Notes under the pieces: generated by a model
The model's database searches: none
Told to the model about the DNA's origin: nothing
The model's input: the letters and a program-made list of their open reading frames with translations, nothing else
Assembly: GCA_949293985.1 (NCBI GenBank)
Contig: CASFFN010000012.1
Location: forward strand, 32,829-96,828
DNA length: 64,000 bases
Reading direction: 5' to 3'
From: an uncultured Eubacteriales bacterium
GTDB lineage: Bacteria; Bacillota; Clostridia; Oscillospirales; Oscillospiraceae
Position numbers and translations under genes: made by a program
Part shown: positions 62,016 to 64,000 of the stretch, piece by piece
Layout of the letters: the number at the start of each line of letters is the position of its first letter
How positions within the stretch are numbered: the stretch's first letter is position 1

Positions 62016-63098
62016 ATGGGAAATCCCGTAGCAAATCTCCGTAGAAGAGCGGATGAATTCAAAACCCTCGGCCCCAAGGATAAGCGCCGCCGCGTGGTGG
62101 ACGGCATTTTGAACAATGCCCTGTATATCCTGATGCTGATTTTCATTATCTACACCGCTACACAGAACGAAAACTTCCTTACCATCGACTCTTTTGCCAC
62201 CCTGCTGATTCAGGTTGCTGCTTATCTGCCTATGGCACTGGGTATTGGCGGATGTATCGTTCTGACCGGTACAGACTTGTCAGCTGGCCGTATTCAGGGC
62301 TTGACCGCCGCTGTGGCTGCCGTGTTCCTGCAAAAGACCGGCTATGCCAACAGAATGTTCGAGTCTATGCCTGACGCAACCATCGGCTGGATTTTTGTAA
62401 CCATCATGGTGGCTCTGCTCATCGGCGCCATTGTTGGCTTGGTCAACGGCTTCTTTGTAGCCAAGTTCAGCCTGCACCCCTTCATCGTGACCCTGTCCAC
62501 CCAGCTGATTACCTACGGTATCATCCTGTGGTTCTTCGCCCTCAACGGCAACAACGGTCAGCCCATCTCCGGTCTGAGCGACGCTTATAAGAGCTTCGTT
62601 GGCGGCACCATGTTCAAGCTGGGCAAAACCAACATTCCCTGGTATGTGCTGTACGCAGTGATTCTTACGGTGATTATGTGGTTTGTTTGGAACAAGACCA
62701 CCTTCGGCAAGAATATGTTTGCCGTGGGCTCCAACGCCGAAGCTGCCAAGGTTTCCGGTGTGAATGTGTTCCTGACCACCATGCTGGTACATACCCTGGC
62801 TGGCGCTCTGTACGGCTACTCCGGCTTTATTGAGGGCGTCCGCAGCGGCTCCGTTGCTGCCGGTACCGGCCTGAACGCCGAGTGTGACGCCATCGCTGCC
62901 TGTGTTATCGGCGGTGTTTCCTTCGTCGGTGGTACCGGTAAGATCAGCGGCATCATCCTGGGCGTGGTCATCCTCCGGATTATCTTCATCGCTCTGACCA
63001 TGCTGGGCGTGAGCTCCTCCTCCCTGTATATCATCAAGGGCGCCATCATCCTCTGCGCCTGCGCTCTGGATATGCGGAAGTACATGGTCAAGAAGTAA
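62016..63098 (+). CDS. mglC: Sugar ABC transporter permease MglC
   Basis: The 360-residue permease has about eight to ten membrane helices in BPD_transp_2 arrangement (ALGIGGCIVLTGTDLSAGRIQGL, GLVNGFFVAKFSLHPFIVTLSTQ, FAVGSNAEAAKVSGVNV, CVIGGVSFVGGTGKISGIILG). It forms the channel with MglA. The stop overlaps the next ATG (TAATG). Confidence 0.95.
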   Translation: MGNPVANLRRRADEFKTLGPKDKRRRVVDGILNNALYILMLIFIIYTATQNENFLTIDSFATLLIQVAAYLPMALGIGGCIVLTGTDLSAGRIQGLTAAVAAVFLQKTGYANRMFESMPDATIGWIFVTIMVALLIGAIVGLVNGFFVAKFSLHPFIVTLSTQLITYGIILWFFALNGNNGQPISGLSDAYKSFVGGTMFKLGKTNIPWYVLYAVILTVIMWFVWNKTTFGKNMFAVGSNAEAAKVSGVNVFLTTMLVHTLAGALYGYSGFIEGVRSGSVAAGTGLNAECDAIAACVIGGVSFVGGTGKISGIILGVVILRIIFIALTMLGVSSSSLYIIKGAIILCACALDMRKYMVKK

Positions 63099-63493
63099 TG
63101 GACCAGCAAGACCTTACCCCTCAGCAGGAACCCTCTTCCCAGGAGGAGAATGTTCCCAAGTTCCGGGGGCTTTACCGCCATGTGAAAATTTCGGTAAAGG
63201 CATTGGACATCATCATTGCGGTGTGCATTGCGGTGATTATCATTACCACCGCTCTGAGTCTTCTGAATCCCGGCTATGTGGTGAATTTTGATTCCCAGGG
63301 CGGCACCACCGTAGAAAGTGGCAAGTACCAATATGGCGACTTGCTCACCGGTGTGGAGACGCCCACCCGCGAGGGTTATACCTTCGGCGGCTGGTTCCGG
63401 GATTCGGGATGTACGCTTCCCTGGAATCTGGAAACGGATACGGTATCGGAAGGTATGACCCTGTACGCTCTGTGGATTCCTGATAATTCCTAA
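63098..63493 (+). CDS. Membrane protein with InlB B-repeat, fourth gene of the mgl operon
   Basis: The 131-residue product starts at an ATG sharing a base with the mglC stop, so it is translationally coupled. After a soluble Gln/Pro/Glu-rich start comes one membrane helix (ALDIIIAVCIAVIIITTALSLL, residues about 35-57) and then one InlB B-repeat (YVVNFDSQGGTTVESGKYQYGD, PTREGYTFGGWFRDSGCTLPW, LYALW) that would be extracellular. A single repeat anchored beside a sugar transporter might help the binding protein or bind the wall; function unknown. Confidence 0.8.
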   Translation: MDQQDLTPQQEPSSQEENVPKFRGLYRHVKISVKALDIIIAVCIAVIIITTALSLLNPGYVVNFDSQGGTTVESGKYQYGDLLTGVETPTREGYTFGGWFRDSGCTLPWNLETDTVSEGMTLYALWIPDNS

Positions 63494-63494
63494 T

Positions 63495-63528
63495 AAAAAG
63501 TGCAGCACGCATTGTGCTGCACTTTTTT
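63495..63528 (+). terminator. Terminator of the mgl operon
   Basis: 14-bp stem AAAAAGTGCAGCAC / GTGCTGCACTTTTT with loop GCATT and a T run. Confidence 0.95.
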
Positions 63529-64000
63529 GTCTGCCGGAGACTGTCTGATTTCCCAAATGGGGCGGACATATTACACAGATTTGGCGGATAAGGATGAATC
63601 CTGCCGCTCCGTGGGTATCGTCACCGAGCAACTGTAGACAACGCCACCCCACCGTACGCCGGAACCCACCCGTGCCCCCAGGAGACGCGCAGAGAAGGAG
63701 ACTGCCCATCAGGACAATTCATAAGACATAGGGAAAAGCGCGGCGCACAAACGCCGCGCTTTATGTATGAGGGAACCGACGGTGGGGGGGCGGAAGCTTG
63801 GCAAAGTGCGGCACAGCCATTTCCCAAGTCAAGGGGGTGGGATTCTTTCCAGAGGCAAAAAAATCCGGGGCCGCACGGCGGCCCCGGAAAGTGGGGTTAT
63901 TCAGGTTCTATAATAAATGTTGGGGTCAGGCGATGAACCTGGCCCCAAAGTTATAATATAATAGTTTGAACATAGAGACCAAAAACCTTACAATACAAGT
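63529..64000. other. Gene-free right end of window
   Basis: No convincing gene. It has a hairpin AAAGCGCGGCG / CGCCGCGCTTT at about 63734-63762 and a GC-rich hairpin CCGGGGCCGC / GCGGCCCCGG at about 63866-63889. After 63903 the sequence GGTTCTATAATAAATGTTGG with an inner GGGGTCAGG...CCTGGCCCC repeat looks like an IS end, possibly ISL3-type, with its body outside the window. Confidence 0.4.

Noticed and set aside
63621..63827. 68-codon minus ORF in the right-end gap
   Set aside because: No ribosome site, covers hairpins, composition not coding-like.

Overview
The window comes from a GC-rich, low-redundancy genome of a gut-type Clostridia bacterium, most likely Oscillospiraceae/Ruminococcaceae. 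The markers are LPXTG/class C sortase pili, HTH and DUF families typical of clostridial conjugative elements, a Clostridia-style RpoD, PPi-type pyruvate phosphate dikinase, and DUF3048, DUF421/DUF4363 and DUF3786 genes. The genus is not resolved.

Bases 1 to about 25,100 are the body of an integrative conjugative element (or large plasmid). In order, all on +: two LPXTG pilins and two class C sortases; a ParB-like gene preceded by two palindromes that recur in the relaxase gene; a Toprim/DUF3991 protein, a DUF3848 protein, an XRE regulator and an ArdC-type antirestriction/DUF3846 fusion; a protein of seventeen 20-residue repeats; an inverted-repeat-rich stretch that may be oriT; a MobC-like accessory protein and a MobP-type relaxase; a VirD4 coupling protein split over two genes; VirB2-, VirB6-, VirB3- (PrgI) and VirB4-like proteins; a CHAP/lysozyme-like cell-wall enzyme; a CpaE-like and a CpaB/SAF-like pair; and an HTH protein. 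No integrase or resolvase is visible, so the other end of the element lies to the left.

Bases 25,100 to 27,650 form the junction: an AT-rich cargo gene with a possible ubiquitin-like fold, a YefM/YoeB-type toxin-antitoxin pair whose antitoxin frame is broken, and a strongly structured, ORF-free stretch of about 630 nt. That stretch lies between two minus-strand tRNA genes (Met, Glu) and a minus-strand terminator, and is a good candidate for a large ornate noncoding RNA.

From 27,700 on the DNA is chromosomal: rpoD; lepA, a YD-repeat lipoprotein, hemW, secA, pgeF and an orphan peptide-binding lipoprotein; an IS3-type remnant with a MITE inside it and an XRE gene paralogous to the one in the element; a DUF3048 lipoprotein, GDPD and an MFS carrier; a YetF/DUF4363/DUF3786/alr group; a threonine-degradation operon (tdh, kbl, plus a DUF7916-like TIM-barrel gene); a complete, antiterminator-controlled glucose/GlcNAc-type PTS cassette with its own EI and HPr; ppdK; a polysaccharide deacetylase; and an mglBAC-type sugar ABC operon with a fourth, translationally coupled membrane gene. 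Three copies of one small MITE family are spread over the chromosomal part.
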